Assembly (NCBI RefSeq): GCF_020554845.1
Contig: NZ_JAJCIA010000003.1
Coordinates: 1 to 64,000, forward strand
Direction: 5' to 3'
From: Blautia faecis
Lineage (GTDB): Bacteria; Bacillota; Clostridia; Lachnospirales; Lachnospiraceae
Length of the DNA: 64,000 nt
Both the position numbers and the translations under genes were made by a program. Below are positions 51,722 to 60,760 of the stretch, piece after piece; position 1 is the first letter of the stretch; every line of letters begins with the position of its first letter. The notes under the pieces were generated by a model that worked only from the letters and a program-made list of their open reading frames with translations, was not told the origin of the DNA and did not search any database.

Positions 51722-51814
51722 ATTAAATTCAGAGATGCATATGTGCACGAAAAGGTCTGTGGCGGGGCAGTGCAGTTGCTGAAAGGATAAGAAAAAAGGA
51801 CAATAATATTATTA

Positions 51815-51881
51815 TCCCAACATATTTGAATATCTCCCAAAAATGCGCCAATATTGGGAGAAAGAAAAGAAGCTTGGGAGA
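51815..51881. promoter_or_regulatory. Four TTGGGA half-sites upstream of the Fic gene
   Basis: TCCCAA at 51815-51820 and TCTCCCAA at 51833-51840 (both inverted), then TTGGGAGA at 51854-51861 and 51874-51881. The middle two form the palindrome TCTCCCAA...TTGGGAGA. They stand just before the ribosome site and look like operator sites. Confidence 0.6.
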
Positions 51882-51892
51882 AAGGAGTTGGA

Positions 51893-52951
51893 ATGAGAGT
51901 ATTTGATTATTCCAAACTTAAGGAAAGGACCTGGGATAATGAGATTCTGGCATATGTTGCACAAATCCATGAGTATAAAGGAAAACAAGATCTGTATCTA
52001 AGACAAAAGCCCGTTGAACTTAATCGCCTGATTGAAATTGCGAAAATACAGAGTACAGAAAGTTCGAATCAGATAGAAGGTATTGTGACAACAAATGCAA
52101 GATTAAAACAGCTTGTGGAAGATAAAACAACGCCCAGGAATAGAGATGAAGAAGAAATACTTGGATATCGTAATGTCCTAAATATTGTCCATGAAGCTTA
52201 CGAAGCAATTCCTGTTCGAAGTAATTATATTTTGCAGCTTCACGGTGAGATGTTAAAACATACTGCATTTTCTTATGCTGGTAAATATAAGACCACTCCA
52301 AATGAGATTGATATGATGCTTGAAAATGGAGAGAAAGTGGTGTTGTTTAAGCCATTAGAACCTTACGAAACCCCAGATGCAGTAGAACGACTTTGCAATG
52401 AGTATAACAAAGCTATAGGGGATGGTATTGTAGATCCGCTCATTCTGATACCTAATTTTATATTAGATTTTCTATGTATTCATCCTTTCAATGACGGAAA
52501 TGGACGAATGAGCAGACTATTAACATTATTGCTCCTATATCGAAGTGGATATATTGTTGGACAGTATATCAGTATAGAAAAAGCTATTGCGGATACAAAA
52601 GAAACATATTATGAAGTTTTGCAAAATGCGGATCAAAACTGGTATGAGGGAGAGAATGATCCCAAGCCATTTATTAAATATATGTTAGGAATTATTCTAT
52701 CGTGCTATAGAGAGTTTGAGGCAAGAATAGTATTAGCTGAAAAAACAGGAAAAAAAAGCAAGGCATATGATGTTGTAAAGACATATTCAGAAAACACGCT
52801 CGGAAAGTTTTCGAAACATGATGCACTGGTTGCATGTCCTAGTCTTGGAAGTTCCTCAGTAGAATCAGCATTAAAAAAACTGGTTGATGAGGGTGCTATA
52901 ATACGAACTGGCGCAGGACGCAAAACAATGTATATGAAGAAAAGAGAGTAA
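51893..52951 (+). CDS. Fic family protein, class II
   Basis: A 352-aa Fic/DOC protein that transfers AMP (or another nucleotide part) onto a hydroxyl of a protein. The active-site motif HPFNDGNGRMSR has catalytic His197. The autoinhibitory S-x-x-x-E-G motif is at residues 58-63 (SNQIEG), placed before the Fic core, so it is class II. A C-terminal winged helix (FSKHDALVACPSLGSSSVES) could bind DNA. The ATG at 51893 is 5 bases after AAAGGAG. Target unknown; it may control itself through the upstream half-sites. Confidence 0.92.
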   Translation: MRVFDYSKLKERTWDNEILAYVAQIHEYKGKQDLYLRQKPVELNRLIEIAKIQSTESSNQIEGIVTTNARLKQLVEDKTTPRNRDEEEILGYRNVLNIVHEAYEAIPVRSNYILQLHGEMLKHTAFSYAGKYKTTPNEIDMMLENGEKVVLFKPLEPYETPDAVERLCNEYNKAIGDGIVDPLILIPNFILDFLCIHPFNDGNGRMSRLLTLLLLYRSGYIVGQYISIEKAIADTKETYYEVLQNADQNWYEGENDPKPFIKYMLGIILSCYREFEARIVLAEKTGKKSKAYDVVKTYSENTLGKFSKHDALVACPSLGSSSVESALKKLVDEGAIIRTGAGRKTMYMKKRE

Positions 52952-52952
52952 T

Positions 52953-53389
52953 TATTACCAGCTGCAGAAAAAAATGGAGACTACATTGCGATGATGGCCA
53001 AAAAGCTTCCTACAGACTCTGATTACGCCAATTCCAATAAGAATCTGGAAGCAGAAGATTATGAAGTAGACTATGCGATCACACACACCTGCCCATTATA
53101 CCGAGTGAAAACGCTTGGCTACTACCACGTAGCCAGGGAAGAAGAACCCCTTCAGAACTATTTTCAATGGGTATGTGACAAGTTGAACCAGACTAATGAG
53201 ATGCTTGCAGATGGCAGCGGCGACAAGAAGGGCAGATCTTTCAAACACTGGTATTTCGGTCACTGGCACACCGACTGGAACAAAAACTGGCTTGAGCTTA
53301 TGCACATGGAAGAATTGCCCCAAAAGTGCAGGGCAATTTACCTGGATGTAGAGGATATGGAAACTGGCGAACATATTTTCTTAAAATAA
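52953..53389 (+). pseudogene. Metallophosphoesterase, C-terminal fragment
   Basis: One frame reads LPAAEKNGDYIAMMAKKLPT then DYAITHTCPLYRVKTLGYYH and FKHWYFGHWHTDWNKNWLEL, with the GHxH metal motif of calcineurin-like phosphoesterases, ending VYLDVEDMETGEHIF-like. The N-terminal half with the D-x-H and GD motifs is missing. An ATG at 52991 gives 132 aa but no active enzyme. Confidence 0.82.
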
Positions 53390-53439
53390 TATGGAAAATC
53401 GATTGAAAATATCACAGAATAAAATATACTATTTATAAG

Positions 53440-53458
53440 TATACTACTGCAAGTAGTA
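53440..53458 (+). terminator. Small palindrome, possible terminator
   Basis: ATACTACT-GCA-AGTAGTAT followed by ATTTTGTTT. Lies after the phosphoesterase fragment. Confidence 0.5.
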
Positions 53459-53563
53459 TATTTTGTTTACGGCGCTTATGATTTGACAACGAGGAGGCTG
53501 CTTAAGAGAATTTGCCGGCAGACATAAAGCCCTGTTTTTTTCTGCACAGAGAAGAATGATTCT

Positions 53564-54447
53564 TTGAATCTTCTGAACTTTTCCAAGATGGTGCAAACAT
53601 TTTTCGAAGGCTCTTTTATATCTTCTTTTCAAAATTGGGAAGCTGCATTTGAATATATTACAGGAAAAATTTCAGACGAAAAATTGGTATTGATTATTGA
53701 TGAACTTCCTTTTCTGGCAGAACCGAATCCTTCAATGACATCTGGAGGCGTTTTCCTCTGAGATTTCACTGGAGGAAAATATAAAAAATAATCTGCTTAC
53801 GGAAGGGACTTTTTTGAATGATGAACCCCAGACACTTTTGAGGATTGAATTGAGAGAGCCTTCGGTATACAATTCCATTTTAGAGGCGATTTCCAATGGA
53901 TGTAATAAGATTCGTGAGATTGCAGATCGAATTCATGAAGAGAAAAGCAAGTGCAGCAAATATATGCTTACATTGCAGACTCTGCGATTAATTGAGAAGT
54001 GTGTTCCCTGTACCGAGCCAGAAACAAGTAAAAAAGGGATTTATGAGATAACAGATAATTATTATAAGTTCTGGTACAGATTCCTTTTTACAAATCAGAA
54101 TTATTATTCCATGCTGGGCCTGGAGCTTTCCTGCGAAGAAACTTCCGTTTATTCCATATAAAATGGGAAAATGGTGGGGGAATAATCTATTGATAAAAGC
54201 GCAGGATGATGTTGATATACTTGCGTTTGATAAAACGGGAAAGAAAGTGTTGCTCTGTGAATGTAAGTTTCGAAATAAACCAATGCCTATGGAAGAGTAT
54301 GATGACCTGGTTATGGCTGCAGAAATGTTTAAAAATGCAGAGGAAAAGTATCTTATGTTTTTCAGCAAATCTGGTTTCACAGAGTCAGTAAAGGAAAGGG
54401 CGGCGCGAGAAAATGCGGTGCTGCTTACAATCGAAGACTTGTATTAG
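53564..54447 (+). pseudogene. DUF234-type AAA ATPase, broken into three frames
   Basis: Three pieces make one gene. 53564-53761: FFEGSFISSFQNWEAAFEYI and VLIIDELPFLAEPNPSM (Walker B). 53760-54161: SLEENIKNNLLTEGTFLNDE, LRIELREPSVYNSILEAISN and YEITDNYYKFWYRFLFTNQN (helix-turn-helix and DUF234). 54130-54447: MGKWWGNNLLIKAQDDVDIL and FDKTGKKVLLCECKFRNKPM (nuclease-like D...E-C-K). The P-loop part and parts between are missing. Not functional. Confidence 0.88.
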
Positions 54448-54482
54448 AGTCTTTTTCAGACCCGCTCTAAGGAGTATAAAGA

Positions 54483-56114
54483 ATGAACAGAAAAAACTTT
54501 CTGAAAAATAAGAAAATCAACTGGATCAAAGTGGTTATCCAGATATTGTCCTTCGCTTTAATTCCGGGCTTATTTGAAGGGGAATTCGCAGCTGTGGGAA
54601 ATATTGTTTCCTGCATATACAAGGGAAATATTTCATGGGAAAGTGTGAAGTATTCGGTATGGATGCTGTTGGCAACTGTGCCGGCAACAGTACTTGTGGG
54701 AAGGTTTTTCTGTGGATTTTTCTGCAGTTTTGGAGCAGTGCAGGATTTGCTATGGCTTGGATCACACAGATTGCGGGCATTATTTCCGGGAAAAAGAAAC
54801 CTGAAAAAGGCTGACCGGATATTCAGATTTGCCAAGTATGCAGTGCTTTTTTACTTTATAATATTCATATGGAGTGGTGTAACAGCTGTGAAAACAGCCG
54901 GCCCGTGGCAGGTGTTTGGGCAGTATGTTTCATTTGGACACTGGCCAGGATTGAAGCCTTTGCTTTCAGTTGGAGGAGTTCTGCTTCTTTTAATCTTTAT
55001 TGGCTCACTGTTTGTACAGAGATTTTTTTGCAGATATTTTTGCCCTATGGGAGCAATTTATTCACTGATTTCACAGACATCTTTCCTGAAAATTGATAAG
55101 CCGCGGGAAGAGTGCGGAAAGTGTCATTTATGTACCTCGAAATGCACCATGGGGATGGATCTTACGAAGAAAGACAGGATTGCCGGAGGAGAATGTATCA
55201 GCTGTCAGAAGTGTGTAAGCTGGTGTCCGAAAGGGAATGCGCACTTTAGAAGCAGATATGGAGTGCTGATCGGAGTGGGCGTTACCTGTGCTACCATCAT
55301 GGTGTCACAGCTCCTTATAGCAGGAAATCTGGCTAAAGAGAAAACGGCAGATTCAGTGAAAAAAACGGCAGAAAATGATGCTGGAGGTAACTTTCAGAAT
55401 GGTATTTACACAGGAACCGGTGAGGGCTACAGAGGCAAGGTGACGGTTACGGTAAAGGTTGCCGATGGGAAGATAACGGAGCTTGTACTGGATGATTATG
55501 CAGATGATAAGTCTTATATGGAGAGAGCGAAAAACAGGATTTTCCAGGAGATGATCAGCAGGCAGAATACAGATGTAGATGCAGTTTCCGGAGCGACTTA
55601 CAGCAGTAACGGCTTGATTGAAGCTGTGAATAAAGCACTGGGAAATGACGAAGGTGAAGGGAAGAAACCTGAACAGGAAGAATCTGAAGATAAGCAATCC
55701 TTTATAGAGGCTGGACGTTTTCAGAATCTGACAGATGGCATTTATACCGGCTCGGCCGATGCATTTCGAGGGGATGTGGAGGTTCAGGTTACAGTTGAAA
55801 AACAGAAGGTAACGGATATTTCCATTCTTTCCTATTGTGATACAGAGGAATACTTTTTCAGGGCAGCACCAGCTGTAATCGAACAGATGAAGGCTGAGCA
55901 GAGTCTGAATGTAGATGCAGTAAGTGGAGCAACCTACAGCAGCAATGGGGTTATTCATGCAGTGGCAAATGCGTTGGAGATTCCGGAGGATCAGTATGCA
56001 CCAAGACCTGGCAGGAATCTGACTGCAAAGAAAAAGAACCATGGGCATATTGTGAAGCATGAGATAACAAGTCAGGAAGAGTATGAGGAAAAAGTAGAGA
56101 AATATTCAAAGTGA
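54483..56114 (+). CDS. Membrane polyferredoxin with two FMN-binding domains
   Basis: A 543-aa membrane redox protein. Five or six helices in residues 20-200 with FCGFFCSFGAVQDLLW and FCRYFCPMGAIYSLIS, the NapH/RnfD-like 4Fe-4S-binding membrane motif. Two 4Fe-4S clusters follow (C-x2-C-x2-C-x3-C from Cys211; and CISCQKCVSWCP from Cys238). Then two FMN-binding domains (PF04205), each with the flavinylation motif S-G-A-T-Y-S-S, acceptor Thr372 and Thr484. FMN would be attached outside the membrane by an ApbE enzyme, not seen in this window. Likely an electron carrier to an extracellular acceptor. A repeat motif lies before the ribosome site GGAG. Confidence 0.92.
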   Translation: MNRKNFLKNKKINWIKVVIQILSFALIPGLFEGEFAAVGNIVSCIYKGNISWESVKYSVWMLLATVPATVLVGRFFCGFFCSFGAVQDLLWLGSHRLRALFPGKRNLKKADRIFRFAKYAVLFYFIIFIWSGVTAVKTAGPWQVFGQYVSFGHWPGLKPLLSVGGVLLLLIFIGSLFVQRFFCRYFCPMGAIYSLISQTSFLKIDKPREECGKCHLCTSKCTMGMDLTKKDRIAGGECISCQKCVSWCPKGNAHFRSRYGVLIGVGVTCATIMVSQLLIAGNLAKEKTADSVKKTAENDAGGNFQNGIYTGTGEGYRGKVTVTVKVADGKITELVLDDYADDKSYMERAKNRIFQEMISRQNTDVDAVSGATYSSNGLIEAVNKALGNDEGEGKKPEQEESEDKQSFIEAGRFQNLTDGIYTGSADAFRGDVEVQVTVEKQKVTDISILSYCDTEEYFFRAAPAVIEQMKAEQSLNVDAVSGATYSSNGVIHAVANALEIPEDQYAPRPGRNLTAKKKNHGHIVKHEITSQEEYEEKVEKYSK

Positions 56115-56128
56115 TATGGTCATCCCCC

Positions 56129-56196
56129 AAAAATAAAAGCTTCTGAATCAGACACAGGACTGAAAAATCCTGTATCTGTCAGAAGCTTTTATTTTT
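56129..56196. terminator. Long bidirectional terminator
   Basis: AAAAATAAAAGCTTCTGA and TCAGAAGCTTTTATTTTT form the outer stem with further pairing ACAGG/CCTGT inside. It separates the convergent polyferredoxin and HD-GYP genes. Confidence 0.88.
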
Positions 56197-59018
56197 GATT
56201 TGTATCCATATTATTTTCTGCCATAGACAGATATTTATATGTGGGCAGAAAGTTAGTGCTTTTTGCCTTTCTATAGTATTGCATAAAAATACGTTCCATA
56301 ATATTGGGAATCTGAGATTCAACCGGCTGAAACAGGATGATCAGATACTGCATGGAACTGTATCTGGTACAGATATCCACACGCCGGATGGTGTTTTGGA
56401 TAGCCTGTTCCATATGGGAAAGTGTCTGCTCAATTTCTTCAATATGAGCGGGAGTGTCCGAAGTGGCTTCCAGTGTGAGCATTACCAGGTAGCAGCGGCT
56501 TCCGCTTCGGATAATGAGCTGTTGCATATATTCATACTGTCTGGAAAAATCCCGGTAATTCAGTTCAAGAGCACCTGCATAGCTGCCACTTTTGCGAAGC
56601 GCGTCTGCCACCTGCTGAAGATCCCTGGCAGTACCTGGTGAATCGGAAGAGGAATGACTGATCTGATGATAAAAGGAAAAGTGATTTTTACCATTTTGCT
56701 TTACATTGTATAATGCCTTATCTGCTTTGGAATAACAGTCTGCAAAGGTATCGCTGGTAGTGCACATATACAAACCGGCAGACAGAGCAGCATCTTTGAT
56801 TTCAGGATCAGCTTCTGCGATGGAATGGAAGTGGTGGAAAAGCCGTGTCGTTAGTTTCGACACATTTTCAGCACTTATGTCTGGCAGAAACAGAAGAAAT
56901 TCATCTCCACCAAGACGACAGGCAATACCGTTGGCTGTATAGCGTGAAAGCAGGGTTCCCAGATTCCTTAAGGCGCGGTCACCGGCCATGTGTCCATAAA
57001 CGTCATTGATTTTTTTCAGATTATCCATATCAAGGAAAATAAGACAGCCGTTATGTTCCTGCATGAATTCTGCAATAAGCCGCTCTCCAAGGCTTCTCAT
57101 AGGAAGACCGGTCAGGAAATCATAATTCTTTGAATCCTCCTGGTTCTTTATGGTGCTGACTACTTCTGAAATGAATTTGTTAATGGTGTGGTCAGCCTCT
57201 GGTGGAGCTGTTATTTCCTGTATGCGGATATTGTGGAGAACAACACGCTTTTCATCTAATAGCTTTAAAAATACATCTGTAATTTCCGGATCAAACTGTT
57301 TCCCGCGGTTCTTACTGATTTCCTCCCGGATCATTTCCGGAGGAAGTGCATTTCGGTAAATTCTGCGGGAATTCATGGCATCATAGCTGTCTGCCATTGC
57401 GGTGATGCGTGCATGAATGGGAATTTCGACACCGGAAAGCCCGTCTGGATATCCATTTCCATCATACCGTTCGTGATGATTTCTGGCCACTTCAACAATA
57501 TGAGGGACAAAGGTAATATCCTTCAATATTTCTGCACCGATGACGGTATGTTTTTTTATCAGATTATACTCGTCATCTGTAAGTCTGGAGGGCTTGTTTA
57601 AGATCAGATCCGGAATACCAATTTTTCCAATATCGTGAAGGTAAGCGGCATGCTTTAACTGCTGGATTTCCTCTGAAGACCATCCAAGCTCGGCTGCAAT
57701 AAGTGCGGCATATTCTGCAACCCGGTAGGAATGTCCGCGGGTGTACTCGTCCTTAGCCTCGATGGTGGTGGACAAAGTCTGCATCATTTGCAGGGAAAGG
57801 AGCTCTGTCTGCTTCTGTTTGCGTTCCAGTTCCTGTTGCTGGCGCTCATTCTCTATATGCTGGATGCTTCGAAGAGTCCGGACAATGTTGACAAACAGCA
57901 GAATGAGCATTCCAATGCCGATAAAAAGACCGGACAGGGATGTGACAAAATATACAGAGACACATTCAGCAGCAACGCAAAGCAAAACGAGCAAATGAGC
58001 CAGGAGCAGAAGATGGTCTGAGGCTTTTTTTCTGTGGCGGATGTAGAGGCAGAGATGGATAAACACCATCAGGAATGTACCTATCAGTATGATCTGCCCC
58101 AGGGGGGAGGGTTTCAATGTAGTCTGCAATATTTGCTATGGCCAGAATAGAGCAGACTGTAAAATTCAGCAGGGAGATTCCGATCACAATATGATAAAGC
58201 CTGCGGTGAAGTCCGTGCTGTACATTGTCTGCATAAAGCAGAAGGGGAATCGGTCCAAGGAGGATCATAACGAAGCACAAGGAAGCCAGGGCAGATGAGT
58301 TTGGAATCAGCAGCTGGCGGATTTTGGACTCGCCCAGCATCCAGGTTGCTCCCATTATCATACACCAGCCAAGATATTCCATCTCAAAGCTTGTGTGGTA
58401 CACAAAACCAAGGGTAAGGCTGAAAAGGATGGTGGTCAGTCCTGCAAACAGGGTGAAAAATGCGATGTAAGTGGCCAGTCCGTAATGGTTGAAGATCAGC
58501 TGCCAGATGTCCGCTTTATCTCCACAGAAAATCTGGTTCACAACACCGGAATAGTTGGAGGTGTAGGTGATCAGTTCGATGCGGAGCTCCTTTCCGGCAT
58601 CTTCATGGGAGGTGGAGCAAAAAATGAAACGGCTGGCGGAATTTTTCCCAATCAGACGGGTTTTACTGGTGCTGTACTGCTCTCTTAAGGTGCCGTTTAT
58701 GTATATGTTTACGTCCTGCAGGGAGGAACGAATCGCTATAGATGAGGCATCAAAATCTGCCGGAAGGGTAGATGTGATGACCATGGTTTCGCCTGCGGGA
58801 ACATCATAGGAACCGGGAACTGTGATTTCTTCAGTGGTGCCGTCAGATTTTTCCCAGGTAAAGGTTCCGGGATAGAGGAGGGACGGAGAGTTTCCACTGA
58901 CAGTTCTTTCATCAGCACCGAAAAACTGCATGAAAATGAACCATCCAAGAATGGCGAGCATCAGAAAATAGAAAATGTATCTTGGTCCCTGGCGGGCAGG
59001 GAATTTCTCCTTGGTCAT
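56189..59018 (-). pseudogene. 7TM sensor/HD-GYP/GGDEF c-di-GMP enzyme, split by +1 frameshift
   Basis: Two frames join to a 942-aa protein if one base is removed from G6 at 58102-58107. The first part (59018 to about 58106) has a membrane helix, an extracellular beta domain (SIAIRSSLQDVNIYINGTLR) and a 7TM region up to IADYIETL. The second has GQIILIGTFLMVFIHLCLYI, then HD-GYP with YLHDIGKIGIP and HHERYDGNGYPDGL, and a GGDEF domain with LGGDEF. HD-GYP domains break down c-di-GMP; GGDEF makes it or binds GTP. Without the shift the first frame ends at 57966 after a wrong tail. The second has no good start. Confidence 0.88.
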
Positions 59019-59280
59019 GGTAATTCTCCTTGTATGTGAGTGGTGTTAAATTTTTGTGATTGTCAATTGTATTATACTATATATGAAAAGATTCATCAAA
59101 ACATTATTATTCATAATGGTTGGAAAAATTTTTAAAATCTTTTAGAAATCTGACCGTTTCGGTATACGAAATTCCAATAAAGTGGTATAGTTAATCTAAA
59201 TAAGCTTTACAAAAACATGTGGCGTTTGGGTTGAGTTGAGAAAAATTGTGTCAGAAAACATATGAAGTACGGGGGAAAAT

Positions 59281-59796
59281 ATGGATATTTTAGTTGTGAT
59301 CGATATGCAGAATGATTTTATTGACGGAGCGCTTGGTACACCGGAGGCGGAAGCAATTGTGCCTAATGTGGTGGACAGAGTGAAGAATTTCAATGGTCTT
59401 GTGCTGGCGACCAGGGATACTCACAGTGGGGATTATCTGCAGACCCAGGAGGGCAGAATGCTTCCTGTAGAGCACTGCATCCGCGGCACCTACGGCTGGG
59501 AGATCCGGGAGGAGATCGCAGAGCTTCTGGAGTCCGGACCCATTGACAAGCCAACCTTTGGCAGCGAAACCCTGGGAAAAGTTCTGAAAGAATTTAATAA
59601 ATCAGAGACCATTGACAGTATTACACTGGTAGGGCTTTGCACAGATATCTGTGTGATTTCCAATGCCATGCTGCTGAAAGCATTTTTGCCGGAGGTACCG
59701 ATCATGGTAGACTCTCTTTGCTGCGCCGGAGTGACGCCGGAGAGCCATGAGCGGGCGCTGGAAGCGATGAAAGCCTGCCAGATAGAGGTTCTTTAG
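59281..59796 (+). CDS. Isochorismatase/nicotinamidase-family cysteine hydrolase
   Basis: A 171-aa hydrolase. The triad is Asp9 in DMQNDF, Lys in DKPTFGS and Cys in GLCTDICV; the start VVIDMQNDFIDGALG and TRDTHSGDY also match. It could be nicotinamidase or another amide hydrolase of the family. The metal residues DxxH of true PncA are partly visible (ATRDTH). No clear partner in the surroundings; terminators or empty DNA flank it. Confidence 0.9.
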   Translation: MDILVVIDMQNDFIDGALGTPEAEAIVPNVVDRVKNFNGLVLATRDTHSGDYLQTQEGRMLPVEHCIRGTYGWEIREEIAELLESGPIDKPTFGSETLGKVLKEFNKSETIDSITLVGLCTDICVISNAMLLKAFLPEVPIMVDSLCCAGVTPESHERALEAMKACQIEVL

Positions 59797-59833
59797 GAGT
59801 CATGAGAAAACGGATTTTGGAAGTGGTTGCTTA

Positions 59834-59888
59834 AAAAAATGCCGCAAAGTCACGGGAAATGGTGATTTTGTGGTATTTTTATTTTTCT
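59834..59888 (+). terminator. Terminator after the isochorismatase gene
   Basis: AAAAATGCCGCAAAGTCAC pairs with GTGATTTTGTGGTATTTTT (some mismatches), with more T after. Strong intrinsic terminator. Confidence 0.8.
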
Positions 59889-60006
59889 GCGCCGAAAGAA
59901 AACTTATTTTCTCATATTTCCATCAAAATCACATGATACTATATTAAAGTAAATTGTGGCTTCTGTCTGATAGGAAACCGCAACGATTTACAGAGCATTG
60001 AAGCCT

Positions 60007-60051
60007 GTTTGAAATACAGAAAGCCTTTTTCAAACACGTTCTAGCGACAGG
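60007..60051 (+). repeat. Hairpin with the TTCAAACA repeat before the response regulator
   Basis: TGTTTGAAA (60007-60015) is complementary to TTTCAAACA (60029-60037), and CACGTTCTAGCGACAGG follows. It is the best-preserved copy of the repeat motif listed at 47765. Confidence 0.55.
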
Positions 60052-60073
60052 CTTTAAGAGAGAGGAAAGAGCC

Positions 60074-60760
60074 GTGAAAAAAATAGAGATTCTTGTTGTA
60101 GAGGATGAACCGAAATTAGCACAGACGATTTCTGACTTTCTGAGGATTCAGAACTATGAAGTAGAGACAGCACTGACCGGGAACAAAGCCCTGGAATATT
60201 TTTGCCAGAATAAGCAGAAGGTGGATCTGATCCTTCTGGATCTTATGCTGCCGGATATTTCCGGATATACCGTATTGAAAGAAATCAGGAAAATATCGGA
60301 GGTTCCGGTTATTATTTTGTCTGCAAGGTCGGCAGTGGCAGACCAGATGAGCGGATTTGAGAAAGGTGCGGATGATTATATCACCAAGCCCTTTACTCTG
60401 GCACTTGTGAAAATGCACATTGAGGCGGTGCTGAAGCGTGCCGGGAAGCTGCGGACTATGGTGGAATACAACGATCTGCAGGCAGATGTAAATGCACAGC
60501 TTTTATTTTACAAAGAGCAGCATATCCCCACCACCAGGAAGGAATTTGATCTGATGATTTACTTCATGGAGCATCCGGGAATTGTTCTGCCAAGAGATAC
60601 CATACTGAATGCGGTGTGGGAATACGATTATACAGGTGATGTGCGGACCATTGATACTCTGGTGAAGCAGCTGCGGAAAAAAATGGGAGAAGGCTGCAAT
60701 TATATCCGGACTGTTTACGGCGTGGGCTACATCTTCGGGGAGGACATCCATGAAAATTAA
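60074..60760 (+). CDS. OmpR-family response regulator
   Basis: A 228-aa response regulator. Receiver with acidic pocket VEDEP, phospho-acceptor Asp56 in LLDLMLPD, and Lys in DDYITKPF. C-terminal winged helix (TTRKEFDLMIYFMEHPGIVL, VRTIDTLVKQLRKKMGEGCN, IRTVYGVGYIF). GTG start at 60074 after GAGAGGAAAGA. It overlaps the kinase gene by 11 bp, which shows translational coupling. It probably controls the sulfotransferase gene of the same operon. Confidence 0.94.
   Translation: MKKIEILVVEDEPKLAQTISDFLRIQNYEVETALTGNKALEYFCQNKQKVDLILLDLMLPDISGYTVLKEIRKISEVPVIILSARSAVADQMSGFEKGADDYITKPFTLALVKMHIEAVLKRAGKLRTMVEYNDLQADVNAQLLFYKEQHIPTTRKEFDLMIYFMEHPGIVLPRDTILNAVWEYDYTGDVRTIDTLVKQLRKKMGEGCNYIRTVYGVGYIFGEDIHEN

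Noticed and set aside
55353..56060. 235-aa minus-strand frame
   Set aside because: Antisense to the FMN-binding domains of the polyferredoxin.
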